DNA from: CAWBOY01 sp963790585
GTDB lineage: Bacteria; Planctomycetota; Planctomycetia; Gemmatales; Gemmataceae
Length of the DNA: 64,000 bases
Reading direction: 5' to 3'
Assembly: GCA_963790585.1 (NCBI GenBank)
Contig: CAWBOY010000002.1
Coordinates: 434,001 to 498,000, forward strand
Below are positions 46,998-56,760 of the stretch, piece after piece. The notes beneath the pieces were generated by a model that was not told the origin of the DNA, searched no databases, and worked only from the letters and a program-made list of their open reading frames with translations. The first letter of the stretch is position 1, and the number at the start of each line of letters is the position of its first letter. The translations under genes and the position numbers were made by a program.

Positions 46998-47109
46998 GAC
47001 GAGCGGGAAGTGGAAACGGGGCATGGCCGGGAGATTGAGGCACCGGCAGACGAAAGAGCCGGCTACGGCTGGGCTTGGCTTAAACCACCGCGCCACTTCT
47101 CGACTCTAC

Positions 47110-47600
47110 TTTTTTTCCCAGAGCGCACCCACCCTTGCCATGCCAAATCACTTTTGGCAAGGGTGGTCGTAATAGCGATGTTGATCGTCTTGGTAATGTT
47201 TACATTAAAACCATATAGATAATGGATTTACGTCGTTGCTCGACGAACTAGCCAATCTAGCCACGTACCACCCTTGCCAAATAAGAGACAACTATTGTCC
47301 ACTTTAAGCGCCGCGCGGACCTGCTTAGAAGAATGGATCTGGTTCCTCCCTTCCGGTCTGCGGCCTATATCTGCACCTCAGAGAGTCTGTCATTAAATAA
47401 ACCTGACCCTTTTGATCTTCCATTAAATAAACCTGACCCTTTTGATCTTCTCCCATTTTTATAGGATTTCCACAGCGCTCTTGCCATATCGACGCAAGGG
47501 ACGTAATGTCCACTGTGTTTGTCTCAATAATTCGTATTAATGGATGTAGCTGCTGGACTGCACGCGATCAACGAATCGCGTCTTATCCGGGAAATCGCTT
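47110..47600. repeat. Intergenic region with tandem repeat and hairpin
   Basis: The 30-base unit CATTAAATAAACCTGACCCT... occurs twice in tandem at 47391-47450, and a diverged copy is at 44404-44433. A hairpin CCACCCTTGCCA/TGGCAAGGGTGG lies at 47129-47166, and the same CCACCCTTGCCA recurs near 47266. No gene is supported. Confidence 0.75.
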
Positions 47601-48762
47601 ATGACCTCGAATCATGCAAATCTGATCTACGTAGCGGTTAGCGCGGCAATTTTGCTGTTTTACAATCCCGCGGCGGCTCAGCCGACCGAGCAATCGGTGC
47701 GAGTAGCGGCGCTGGCTTGCCAGGCAAATCTCGACTCTTTCAAATCCTACAAATGTCGCTTTACGGTGATTAAGGCTGAGGCTAGCACATTAGCGAAAGC
47801 CCTTCGCGGCGAATATGAAAATGTCCGACGTCATGAATGCCTCTTGGTTGTTGATGGTGACAAGGAAAAATTAGAAACATTGGACAAATCAATTCAGAAA
47901 ATTAAGTTGCCGGAGCCAAAGAAGGGCCAAAAAGGGCCGGTAGGAATTTCTGTCGATTGGGTCAATTTCGGTTATATTAGCAACGGGTTAGGCGAGTTCG
48001 AATATTTCGCCGGACCTTGAAACGGCCACTCTACGCGGCCACCAGATGCGCACACAGACGACGGCCACTGTGCCTCTCTCGATGGGATACATGGGGTATC
48101 GATTATCGTTGTCTCCTGGCAATCTCCTCAAAGCATGTGATGAGGGCTCAAGTAAAATTGTGCCAGGTGGCGAAAAGTTGATCGATGGGCAACCCGTTGT
48201 CGATGTAACGTATATCCCAGTAGACAATCCAGATCATATACAGAGGACTTTTTCTCTCAATGTTCAACGGGGCTATCTCCCTCAGCAATTTATTGCCCGC
48301 ATGGAGAAGAAAGATTTTCAAGGCATTTGGTATCGCTCATACCTGCTTGAAGCGAAACAATGTAGCCATGATCGCTGGTTTCCTATGCATTCCCTTCGTG
48401 TAATCTTTCCCGACAAATCACCGGTCGGCGTCATTGACATCAGAGTTACCGAACTGGATGTCGACAATCATACTTCAGACAAGGATTTTGAGCTTGTAAT
48501 TCCAGCGGGTACTTCCGTTATCGGCAACGAGTCCAACGTACTCGCCGGCTTCCAACTAAGAAAACAAGAAAACTTGACGCCGAACGATTTGCCCCGATTG
48601 TTTGAAATGTATGAAGATTCAAAGCACGTGCGACGGATGGATACAGCCGTCAAAATTCCGGGCTGGTCGTGGAAGGTTTATGTTAATATTTGCCTTACAG
48701 CCGTTCTACTGCTCTTCGTTGGCGTGTTTGTTTGGCAACGACGGGTTCGCTCAAGCGTGTAG
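47601..48762 (+). CDS. Hypothetical exported protein with C-terminal membrane helix, frameshifted
   Basis: A protein of about 386 residues with a signal peptide (LIYVAVSAAILLFYNPAAAQ) and a C-terminal hydrophobic helix (WKVYVNICLTAVLLLFVGVF). The first frame ends at GEFEYFAGP; the sequence continues (PDLETATLRGHQ, then TTATVPLSMGYMGYR) in the next frame, so the two parts are one gene with a single-base shift near 48010. The fold may be LolA/LppX-like from strand pattern, but no family was recognised. The gene after it is a DUF1559 protein. Confidence 0.75.
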
Positions 48763-48783
48763 AAATCGTGGAAAACGACACTC

Positions 48784-49704
48784 ATGATAGCAGATCGATA
48801 TGACCTCGTGGTCAAAGACACGACTTCCCCAAGCTCCTCACTGCACCGACGCGGTTTCACGCTCATTGAGCTATGCGTTGTTCTTGGAATAATGGCGGTT
48901 CTCCTGGCTCTCGTCGCTTCCGCAGTCCAGCGAGTGCGAGAGTCGGCGAGTCGATCGCAGTGTCAAAATAATTTGCGCCAGTTGGGAATCGCTTTGCAGG
49001 GCTATCATGATGCCTATCGCTTTCTTCCACCGGGAACTAGTCGATCTAAGTTTCCGTACCGCTATATGAGCTGGCAGACGCGAATCCTCCCCTATTTGGA
49101 GCAGGGAACGCTGTGGGATCAGGCGGAGAAGGATTTTAAGGCTAATCCTCAATGGGCCCGGCCTCCGCATATCGGCTTGGCAACCGTTTTATCACTTCAC
49201 ATCTGCCCAGCCGATGGCCGCGAAACCGGCACGATCGAGCCTGAAAACGTGACGGCTGCTTTCACGCATTACCAAGGAGTATCCGGTTCAGATACAGTTA
49301 ATGGAGTCCTGTTCCTTGATTCCAGCATCAAGCTTTCTGACATCAAGGATGGCGCTAGCCAGACGTTAATGGTAGGTGAACGCCCACCGAGCAGCGACAA
49401 CCATTTTGGTTGGTGGTACGCCGGAGTTGGGCAACAATATTCCGGCTGTCTCGACGCCTATATTTCCGTGCGACAAATGAATCAGAGCTTCCGAGAACCG
49501 ACTTGTTTTGATGGTCCTTATCATTTCGTCCCTGGCGGCGATGCGGATTCATGCGACGTCTTCCATTTCTGGAGCCGACATCCGGGTGGTGCCAATTTCC
49601 TGTTCGCAGATGGTTCGGTGCATTTCCTACCTTATTCCGCCGATGCGATTTTGCCTGCTCTCGCCACTCGCAATGGTGGTGACGTTGTGTCGTTGCCATT
49701 TTGA
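48784..49704 (+). CDS. DUF1559 domain protein with prepilin-type N-terminus
   Basis: A 306-residue protein with the prepilin cleavage motif and helix (RRGFTLIELCVVLGIMAVLL), followed by the DUF1559 part (NLRQLGIALQGYHDAYRFLP) and the late motif GGANFLFADGSVHF. DUF1559 proteins are numerous in planctomycetes and look like pilin or pseudopilin-like surface proteins; the role is not known. It ends 40 bases before purL's 3' end and is transcribed toward it. Confidence 0.93.
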   Translation: MIADRYDLVVKDTTSPSSSLHRRGFTLIELCVVLGIMAVLLALVASAVQRVRESASRSQCQNNLRQLGIALQGYHDAYRFLPPGTSRSKFPYRYMSWQTRILPYLEQGTLWDQAEKDFKANPQWARPPHIGLATVLSLHICPADGRETGTIEPENVTAAFTHYQGVSGSDTVNGVLFLDSSIKLSDIKDGASQTLMVGERPPSSDNHFGWWYAGVGQQYSGCLDAYISVRQMNQSFREPTCFDGPYHFVPGGDADSCDVFHFWSRHPGGANFLFADGSVHFLPYSADAILPALATRNGGDVVSLPF

Positions 49705-49734
49705 CCGGCCCAGGCAGCATCGTCGTCGCACGCC

Positions 49735-49810
49735 CCAATAAAACTCATCGCAACGTCTTCTGCCATGCCTCTTTCAAATCCTTCAACGCCGACCAAACGA
49801 TCCACTCTCC
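49735..49810 (-). repeat. purL 3' end, right boundary of the 6 kb block
   Basis: Includes the last 22 codons and stop codon of purL and a few bases downstream. A diverged copy in the same orientation is at 43736-43810. Confidence 0.9.
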
Positions 49811-52636
49811 CGATGCGCCGGCGATCCGCAGTCGTGGTTCCTTCACGGTGACGCCGAGGGGGTGCCAGGGGACCTCGCTGCCCAGGCAGCGGGAAAGCTC
49901 GTCCATGCGTTGGGGTTGGACTTCGATCACGAAGCGCGTGTTTGATTCCGAGAATAGGAGCACTTCGTCGGGCAGTTTGGAATCGTGTGGGCCGATCGCG
50001 GTGATGTCGGCGCCGAGGCCGCCGGCGAAGGCCATTTCGGCGAGGGCGACGGCGAGGCCGCCTTCGCTGAGGTCGTGGCAGGAGCGCACCAGGCCGCGGC
50101 CGGCGATGATCTCGTGCATTTTGTGGAAGATTAGCGGCGCCAGCGTCTGGTCTACAGACGGTACGGTTCCTCCATCGCCGCCGTTCACTAGCTGATAGTG
50201 TGAGCCGGCAAGCTCGTCGCGCGTGACGCCTATCAAAAGGAGATGGTTGCCGGGCTCCTTCAGATCCATGGTGACGCAGCGGCGCACGTCTGGGACGCGG
50301 CCGAGGGCGGTTATCAAAAGTGTTGGCGGAATCGTGATGTGTCGGCTCGCCGAGCGATACTCGTTGTTGAGGCTATCCTTGCCGCTGACGAACGGCATGC
50401 GCAAGGCAATCGACAGATCGCGGCAGGCCTCGGCCGCGCGGACGAGGGAGCCCAGCACCTCGGGCCTTTCGGTGCGGCCCCAACAGAAATTATCGAGTAA
50501 GGCGATAAAACGCGGGTCAGCGCCGACGGCGACGACGTTGCGCACCGCTTCGTCGATCGCGGCTGCTGCCATTGCGTAGGGATCGAGATCGCCATAACGC
50601 GGATTGATGCCACAGCCGACGGCCAAACCGGTCGGCTCACCCAGGATGGGCGCGACCACCGACGCATCGCCGGGGCCATCCTCGCGGACGCCGACCAACG
50701 GCTTGATGACGCTGCCCCCCTGGACTTCGTGATCGTATTGCCGAATGATCGATTCCTTGCTGCAAACATTGAGAGAGCCGAGAATCCGTCGCAGTGTATC
50801 GTTGGCGTCGATGGCCGTCGAATTCGTTGTCGCTGCCGCGGTAGGCCCGTTCGCCGGGGGCCAACAGGCCGAGCGAACGACCGCGGGCCGCCCCTCATGG
50901 AGGAAGTGCATATCGAGATCCGCGACTTGATTTGACTCGTAGAAGAGCTTCAATCTCCCTGTTTTTTCAAATGTGCCAAGGATCGTCGCCTCGACGTCTT
51001 CTTTGTCGCACAGCCGTTTGAGGCGATCCCAATGGGGCGGGGGCACGGCGAGGACCATCCGTTCTTGCGATTCCGAAATCCAGATCTCCGTGTACGACAG
51101 TCCTTGATACTTGAGCGGTGCCTTTTCGAGATGTACATCCGCGCCGAGTTGCTCCCCCATCTCGCCGATGGCGGAGCTAAAGCCGCCCGCCCCGCAGTCG
51201 GTGACGGCGTTGTAGAGTCCGGCATCGCGCGCCTGCAGGAGAACGTCGAGCAGCTTCTTTTCCGTAATGGCGTTGCCAATCTGCACCGCCCCGCCGCTGA
51301 TTTGCTCGGATTCGGAGGTCAATTCGATCGAAGAGAAGGTTGCGCCGTGGATGCCGTCGCGGCCCGTTCGACCGCCAAGGGCCACGATCAGGTCGCCCGG
51401 CTGGGCCGCCTTTTCACAGCGATTGACGGGGATCAAACCGACCGTGCCGCAAAACACCAACGGATTCGCCAGGTAACGCTCGTCGAAGCAAACCGCGCCG
51501 TTGACCGTCGGAATGCCCATGCGATTGCCGTAGTCGCGGACGCCGGCGACGACGCCGTTCATGATCTTGCGCGGACGCAAGACGCCTGGCGGCAATGACT
51601 CGGGCTTGGTGTCGGGCGGAGCGAAGCAGAAGACGTCGGTGTTACAGATTGGCTTGGCTCCAAGCCCGGTTCCCATCGGATCGCGAATGACGCCGCCCAG
51701 GCCGGTGTTCGCGCCGCCATATGGCTCGATGGCTGAGGGGTGGTTATGCGTCTCGACCTTGATGCAAACATGATGCGAGTCGACGAATTTGACGATGCCG
51801 GCGTTGTCGGAGAAGACGCTGACGGTCCAGTCGTCCGGCCCCAAAAGGCGGCGAACCTCCTGCGTCGCGCCGAAAATAGTCTCCTTGAGCAGGTTGCTAA
51901 TGCGGCGAACGCTTTTGCCGTCGTTGAAATCAATCGGCCCCTTGAGCGTCTTGTGCGAGCAATGCTCGGACCAGGTCTGCGCGATGGTCTCCAGTTCGAC
52001 GTCCGTCGGATCGCGACCGATCGTTTCAAAATGACCCTTGATCGTCTGCATTTCCGCGAGGTCGAGCGCCAGTTGGCCGTCTTTACTCAGTCGGACCAGC
52101 GCCGCGTCATCTAGGGCGCGGAGAGATATTGTGAGCGGCTGAAAGGTGTATGGTTTGCCGACCGCCAGGTGTTCGAGGGCCAATGGACCAGACACAACCT
52201 GTTCGATCGCGTCATTGGCGAGGACCTTGCGAAACAACAGCTCGCGGACCGCAGGGGTAAGCGTCAGGCTGCGATATCGACGAAAGGTTCTTACCTGCTG
52301 AACATCCAAGCCGAGGTCATGCGCCGCGTCGATTACGCTCAGCGCGGCCGGGTCCATGACCCCCGGCTTGAGCAGCACGGTTGCCAGGCAGTCCGGGGCC
52401 AGGTGCTCGTTCAGCGCGCCGATGCGCCCCTCTTCGACCAAGGAGTCGACCAAGAGTTCCTTGAGGAGTCGATCCGCACCGTCTTGGTCGAGGTCGCCCT
52501 CGATCAGGTAACCCCGGCTTGTGCCGGTGATCGCCCGTGATTTTGCGGACGAGCCACTCAAAAGATCGTAATCATCGCAAATGCGGGCCCGCTCGGCGTC
52601 GTCACCTTTGGGCGTGATCTCGATTTCCCAGAGCAT
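49745..52636 (-). CDS. purL: Phosphoribosylformylglycinamidine synthase (PurL with fused PurS-like N-terminus)
   Basis: A 963-residue enzyme of purine synthesis that converts FGAR to FGAM. The C-terminal roughly 750 residues carry the usual PurL blocks (AQTWSEHCSHKTLKGPIDF, VKFVDSHHVCIKVETHNHPS, TDCGAGGFSSAIGEMG, then MPFVSGKDSLNNEY). The first 210 or so residues are additional and contain a PurS-like segment (CLATVLLKPGVMDPAALSVI), and a preceding strand region MLWEIEITPKG may be a second PurS-like repeat. A glutaminase (PurQ) is not in the window. The start at 52636 is supported by GAGGAG. Confidence 0.96.
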   Translation of the reverse strand: MLWEIEITPKGDDAERARICDDYDLLSGSSAKSRAITGTSRGYLIEGDLDQDGADRLLKELLVDSLVEEGRIGALNEHLAPDCLATVLLKPGVMDPAALSVIDAAHDLGLDVQQVRTFRRYRSLTLTPAVRELLFRKVLANDAIEQVVSGPLALEHLAVGKPYTFQPLTISLRALDDAALVRLSKDGQLALDLAEMQTIKGHFETIGRDPTDVELETIAQTWSEHCSHKTLKGPIDFNDGKSVRRISNLLKETIFGATQEVRRLLGPDDWTVSVFSDNAGIVKFVDSHHVCIKVETHNHPSAIEPYGGANTGLGGVIRDPMGTGLGAKPICNTDVFCFAPPDTKPESLPPGVLRPRKIMNGVVAGVRDYGNRMGIPTVNGAVCFDERYLANPLVFCGTVGLIPVNRCEKAAQPGDLIVALGGRTGRDGIHGATFSSIELTSESEQISGGAVQIGNAITEKKLLDVLLQARDAGLYNAVTDCGAGGFSSAIGEMGEQLGADVHLEKAPLKYQGLSYTEIWISESQERMVLAVPPPHWDRLKRLCDKEDVEATILGTFEKTGRLKLFYESNQVADLDMHFLHEGRPAVVRSACWPPANGPTAAATTNSTAIDANDTLRRILGSLNVCSKESIIRQYDHEVQGGSVIKPLVGVREDGPGDASVVAPILGEPTGLAVGCGINPRYGDLDPYAMAAAAIDEAVRNVVAVGADPRFIALLDNFCWGRTERPEVLGSLVRAAEACRDLSIALRMPFVSGKDSLNNEYRSASRHITIPPTLLITALGRVPDVRRCVTMDLKEPGNHLLLIGVTRDELAGSHYQLVNGGDGGTVPSVDQTLAPLIFHKMHEIIAGRGLVRSCHDLSEGGLAVALAEMAFAGGLGADITAIGPHDSKLPDEVLLFSESNTRFVIEVQPQRMDELSRCLGSEVPWHPLGVTVKEPRLRIAGASGEWIVWSALKDLKEAWQKTLR

Positions 52637-52652
52637 CCCGCTTCTCCTCGGG

Positions 52653-53270
52653 TCAGAACCCGCAAATTCCCAACGTGAACACACCCAGGAGGATACCTAG
52701 ATAGGCTCCCCCCAAAACCATGCCAATCGTGGCCCGCTGCGTCGTGACGGCGCAATCGGGCGACCGCATCACAGTAAGGCCAAACCCGATCCCGAACAGC
52801 GCGATGACGCCCGCAGCCAGGTAAAGTGCCAAGAGCACGAGAAGAACACCGCTCGACAAATCGGAAGAGCCGCTAACCCAGCAGATAAGTGCCAAGGTCA
52901 AACAAGTCAGGACGAAGCCGGCCCATGCGGTTGCGCTCAGAACACAGGAATAGCTCGCGTATTGGCCGTTTCGTTTCTTGAGTGCCTCCGTGCCCCTGCT
53001 CGACACGATGTCGGATTCCACGCAAGCGATACATAGGACTTGGTCGCGCCATCGGGTTCGGCAAACTTCGCAGGCACCGCCTTGGCAGCGGGCGCACACG
53101 CTGATGGCCTGGTTCCCTGGATGAATCGCGCAGCCACGCTCGCCGCGCGGCACGCCCTTTGGCACACGGCCCGGCGGCTCGAACAAAGGCTCGGCACAGG
53201 CGGGGCAGCGCGCGGTCCATCTCGTGCGGTCGTCGGTCAGCGGGTAATCACAGGCGGGACAGCGGGCCAT
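52653..53270 (-). CDS. Zinc-ribbon membrane protein (paralogue 1)
   Basis: A 205-residue protein with N-terminal zinc-binding pairs (CPACDYPL, CPACAEPL, then CARCQGGACEVCRTRW and CIAC), similar to a B-box-type arrangement, and a C-terminal membrane region of three or four helices. The function is unknown. It shares organisation with the larger gene just upstream (53417-54172), and its stop is 16 bases before purL starts. Confidence 0.8.
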   Translation of the reverse strand: MARCPACDYPLTDDRTRWTARCPACAEPLFEPPGRVPKGVPRGERGCAIHPGNQAISVCARCQGGACEVCRTRWRDQVLCIACVESDIVSSRGTEALKKRNGQYASYSCVLSATAWAGFVLTCLTLALICWVSGSSDLSSGVLLVLLALYLAAGVIALFGIGFGLTVMRSPDCAVTTQRATIGMVLGGAYLGILLGVFTLGICGF

Positions 53271-53282
53271 GATGCACTCTTA

Positions 53283-53405
53283 ACTTTGTGACGGCACGTT
53301 TCCAACGTGCCGATGCGTCGTCTTTTCCGGGATTTGTCCTCTTCTCGACGCGCCGCCCCCCGGCACTTGTCGCTTCCGGCACGTTGGAAACGTGCCGCCA
53401 CAACT
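53283..53405. repeat. Inverted repeat between the two zinc-ribbon genes
   Basis: Arms containing GGCACGTTTCCAACGTGCCG (53290-53312) and the complement (53377-53399) pair across about 65 bases. Each arm is itself partly self-complementary. No gene is present in the gap. Confidence 0.75.
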
Positions 53406-53416
53406 GCAGCCCAGCT

Positions 53417-54172
53417 TTACCACAGCTTCGACGTCATCAAAACGATCACCGTCACGCACCAGAGCAGACCTACAACAGCGGTAACCGATCCTGTCAAAGC
53501 CACCGGCAGCCCGCTAGTGTCAGGCTTGGCCGCGATTTGCCTCAGGGCCGCTCGCCCGAGAATGAGGCCGCCCGCGGGCAACAGGGCTCCCAGAAAGCAA
53601 AGCACGATCGTCAGAATGAGCGAACCATCGCCTGTCGATTGCAGATGTACACCTAAAAAACTTAGCCCGAGGCTCATGAGGCCGCCCAAAAGGGCGAGCA
53701 GCAAACAAAGCGATGCGAGCGACGCCGCGTGATCGTCGGCCTGCATGCGCCGGGTGCGAAAATTCTTACAGGGTCCGCACAGAGTGGCTTCTTGAAACGA
53801 TAGCGCGCAGGCTTCGCAGAATCCATTGCCGCAGTCCGTGCAGATCTGCGTCGAAGCCAGGCTGCCATGATTCACGCAATAAGACGGATTGAGCTTGCGC
53901 CGATTCGGGCGTCGCGTCGGCTTATTTGTCTCGCGATTGCGCGGCGCGGGCCGAACCGGCTCTTCCACTTCGGCCAAGGGAATCGGCAAATACGGTTCGA
54001 GAGGACGAGCCGGAATGCGCACGGGTTCGACTTCCAGCATCTCCGGCTCGGACGCCGTGCTTTCCCAGGGAACACGATTGCCGAACCCACAGTCGCAAAA
54101 GACCATCGAGCCCGAGGAATTATCAGGCCGGCCTTGAACCTTGCCGCATTGTTTGCAGGAAAACCAAATCAT
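53417..54172 (-). CDS. Zinc-ribbon membrane protein (paralogue 2)
   Basis: A 251-residue protein with an N-terminal CxxC zinc ribbon (FSCKQCGKVQGRP, MVFCDCGFGN), a basic/proline-rich linker, a second cysteine group (CVNHGSLASTQICTDCGNGF, CEAC, CGPC) and a C-terminal membrane region (LASLCLLLALLGGLMSLGLS onward). Start at 54172 is internal to a longer open frame. It resembles the next gene downstream, suggesting duplication. Confidence 0.8.
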   Translation of the reverse strand: MIWFSCKQCGKVQGRPDNSSGSMVFCDCGFGNRVPWESTASEPEMLEVEPVRIPARPLEPYLPIPLAEVEEPVRPAPRNRETNKPTRRPNRRKLNPSYCVNHGSLASTQICTDCGNGFCEACALSFQEATLCGPCKNFRTRRMQADDHAASLASLCLLLALLGGLMSLGLSFLGVHLQSTGDGSLILTIVLCFLGALLPAGGLILGRAALRQIAAKPDTSGLPVALTGSVTAVVGLLWCVTVIVLMTSKLW

Positions 54173-54353
54173 GATCGCCGTCCCCACGATCAGCCGGGAA
54201 ACTATCGCTGTTATAGGTGATGTGCGGGACTTTGACATGAGAGGTTCGCGCTCGTGCAACTTCGTGAAAGTCACTCTCCGCGTGCCACCACAAGTCGACC
54301 GCCATACAATCGCTGAACAGAAGAGACACCCATTCCGTCGAAGCGAGAACGCC

Positions 54354-55381
54354 ATGAAAACCCGTCAGGCCGTCATCCTTGAACCGTATCAAACCGCGGT
54401 ACGTGAGGTCGATCTGGCCGCGCCAGCGGCAAACCAAATCCTTGTCTCGACGGCCGTCAGCTGTGTAAGCGCCGGAACCGAGCTGGCGGTCTACACGGGC
54501 AGCCATCAATGGCTCAAAGATCCCGCCATGACGGACTGGAAATTCCCTTTCCGCTCAGGTTACAGCGCTGCAGGCACGATCGTCGCGGTCGGCTCGGATA
54601 TCAAGGGCTGGAAGCCGGGCGATCGTTTGAGTTATCCCGGCAACCATGCGTCGGCGGAGCTACTCACGATCGGCCACGAACGGGGCCGCTGGTGGCGCTT
54701 GCCCGAGGGAATGGAATTTGAACGGGCCGCCGTCGCCTGCGTCGCGCGCTATGGGCTTGGGGCATCGATTCGCGCCGGATTGACGCTGGCGCGTTCAGCC
54801 GTTGTGCTCGGCCTCGGCGTCATCGGCCAATTCGCTCTGCGCTGCCTACGGGCGGCCGGGCGCACCCAGTCGTCGGCATCGACGCCGTGGCGATGCGTCG
54901 CGCCGCCGCCTTGGCCTCAGGCGCCGATTTTGTCATCGATCCAACTGCCGGCGATCTACGCGAGCAGCTCACGAAGTGCCTCGGCAAGCGCGGCGCCGAA
55001 ATCGTGGCCGACGCGACGGGCGTGCCCGATGCGATACCGACCGCCATGTCTCTGGCCTGCGATGCCGGTCAAGTCGTCGTCGTCGGCAGCCCGCGCGGCA
55101 AGGCCAAGGAAGTAAACTTCTATGACGATCTCCATAGGCGCTATATCGAAGTCACGGGAGCGCACGGCAACATGCTGTTCGAGCCGGCGCATACGCGCTT
55201 GGCGGGAGCGTGGGACATCGATAAGGCACAAAACTGGCTGCTGGCGGCGCTACACACCGGGCGTTTGAGTTTGGCGGGGTTGTTCACGCATACGATCAAA
55301 CCGGAGGAATTGGGGACGGCGTATAAGGGGTTATTGGAGAAGAAGGAAGAGTATTTGGGCGTGTTGGTGAAATGGCAGTGA
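54354..55381 (+). CDS. Zinc-binding dehydrogenase (MDR family), one-base frameshift
   Basis: A medium-chain dehydrogenase/reductase of about 342 residues. The N-terminal substrate domain (GTELAVYTGSHQWLKDPAMT, GYSAAGTIVAVGSDIKGWKP) and Rossmann fold start (AVVLGLGVIGQFALRCLRAAG) are in one frame; from about 54860 the rest (AHPVVGIDAVAMRRAAALAS onward, then VADATGVPDAI) is in the next frame, so one base is missing. Substrate not known; no catalytic zinc ligand set is obvious. Confidence 0.85.
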
Positions 55382-55513
55382 GGGTGCATTGCCGAGCCTG
55401 AAGCGCCAGCGAGGAGGTAATTCGTCAGGTTTGCAGGCGCCGCAGATTATCCAAGCAAATCATTCGTTCACGATTTAACGTGGTACAATGATGCCGACAT
55501 TGGGAGGTTCATT

Positions 55514-56239
55514 ATGCCAGTTCACGACTGGACCCGACTCGAACCAGGTGACTTTCATCATTTCCACCACCAGTGGATAAGTCGAATTGTCGATTCCCTC
55601 AACGGGGGGCGGCTTCCCCCCGAATATATGGCGATGGCTGAGCAAGTCACAGGTCGCCCAATCCCGGATGTGGTTACCCTTCACACACGCACGCCGAAAG
55701 GCGACCCAGGCGGGATTGCCGTTGCCACGGCGCCGCCGACGGCACGAGTAATCGCCAGGTTTGAGAAGATCAATTACGCCAAGCGGACCAACCGGGTTGC
55801 CATCCGACACGGACGAGGGAAGGTCGTCGCCGTTATCGAGATTGTGTCGTCGGGGAATAAGGGCAGCCGCCATGCGATTCGGACCTTCGTCGAGAACGCC
55901 GCCGACATCCTTGAGCAGGGAGTGAACCTGTTGATTGTGGACCTGTTCCCCCCCACGCCGCGCGACCCGCAAGGGATTAATAAGGCCATTTGGGACGAAA
56001 TCGGCGACGAGCCGTTTGACTTACCGCCGGATAAACCCTTAACCGTCGGCTCCTATCTCGGAGGCGACCTCCCAGAGTCCTATGTGGAGACGATCGGCGT
56101 CGGCGATCCACTGCCGTCTTTGCCAATTTTCCTGTCTCCGGACCGATATATTCCGGCGCCACTGGAAGAGACATACCACCAGGCCTGGGCGGTGTTTCCG
56201 GCTATGCTCAAGGAAATCATGGAATCTGCGGGGCGCTGA
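55514..56239 (+). CDS. DUF4058 family protein
   Basis: A 241-residue soluble protein matching DUF4058, common in planctomycetes and cyanobacteria. Opening MPVHDWTRLEPGDFHHFHHQ, then IEIVSSGNKGSRHAIRTFVE and the C-terminal DRYIPAPLEETY are recognisable. The histidine-rich start and the EIVSSGNK block hint at a metal-dependent or nuclease-like fold, but no function is known. The gene is preceded by GGGAGG. Confidence 0.85.
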   Translation: MPVHDWTRLEPGDFHHFHHQWISRIVDSLNGGRLPPEYMAMAEQVTGRPIPDVVTLHTRTPKGDPGGIAVATAPPTARVIARFEKINYAKRTNRVAIRHGRGKVVAVIEIVSSGNKGSRHAIRTFVENAADILEQGVNLLIVDLFPPTPRDPQGINKAIWDEIGDEPFDLPPDKPLTVGSYLGGDLPESYVETIGVGDPLPSLPIFLSPDRYIPAPLEETYHQAWAVFPAMLKEIMESAGR

Positions 56240-56310
56240 AGCCGTCGATGGAGTCAAAGCGGCCGCTTGATTCGATGCACCTAAAGGGATCGGAGCAAAT
56301 CGCTGCGAAG

Positions 56311-56724
56311 CTACGACGCGAAGTAACCCATGACGCAAAATATGGAATAGATCAGCATCTGAAAGCCAATCGAGTGCCAATACTGAAACGGTTCCAGCTT
56401 CCGATAATATGTACCCCAGTTACTCGACACCATCCCTCGACCTAAGTCCACGAATAACGAAGCTGCTATCAACACCTGGAACACTAGGAATACGACAGCA
56501 GTTACCCAGCGACCACCGCGAAGGCCAAACGCAGCCGAGCTTGCGAGCGGTGGCAGCAGGAAGATCAAGAACCAGCGAATATTACGCCACGAACGAAATA
56601 GGGATAGACCGCCTGGGTACGCATGCAGGTTCTTGGGCCGATCGCGGGCGGGTATCGCCTGCCAGTATTCAAATGCGTTCAAATCGGGCTCTGGTGCAAT
56701 TGGGCGTTTCTTTTTCCTGCTCAT
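56311..56724 (-). CDS. Hypothetical small membrane protein
   Basis: A 137-residue protein with three membrane helices (WFLIFLLPPLASSAAFGLR, VTAVVFLVFQVLIAASLFV, then IGFQMLIYSIFCVMGYF) and a basic N-terminus. No family was recognised. It is downstream of and on the same strand as the toxin-antitoxin genes. Confidence 0.65.
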   Translation of the reverse strand: MSRKKKRPIAPEPDLNAFEYWQAIPARDRPKNLHAYPGGLSLFRSWRNIRWFLIFLLPPLASSAAFGLRGGRWVTAVVFLVFQVLIAASLFVDLGRGMVSSNWGTYYRKLEPFQYWHSIGFQMLIYSIFCVMGYFAS

Positions 56725-56760
56725 CTTCTTTTCTCACGAAGAAAATTGTCATCTTCGTTC

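Larger units (their letters stand above)
45066..47110 (+). mobile_element. Group II intron
   Basis: The intron probably begins at GTGCGCC (45118), the typical 5' end, and its structured 5' part runs to the ORF at 45622. The intron-encoded protein follows, and a domain V-like sequence is at 46965-46997 (GAGCCGGATGC then GTCCGGTTC). The 3' end lies near 47100 but was not fixed. The sequence before it, CAACCTGACCCCTTT, resembles the AACCTGACCCTTTTGATC repeat at 47391-47450 and 44404-44433. Confidence 0.9.

Noticed and set aside
47325..47513. Minus-strand ORF with repeated EDQKGQVYLM
   Set aside because: The repeat is due to the 30-base tandem unit and there is no ribosome site; more likely non-coding.
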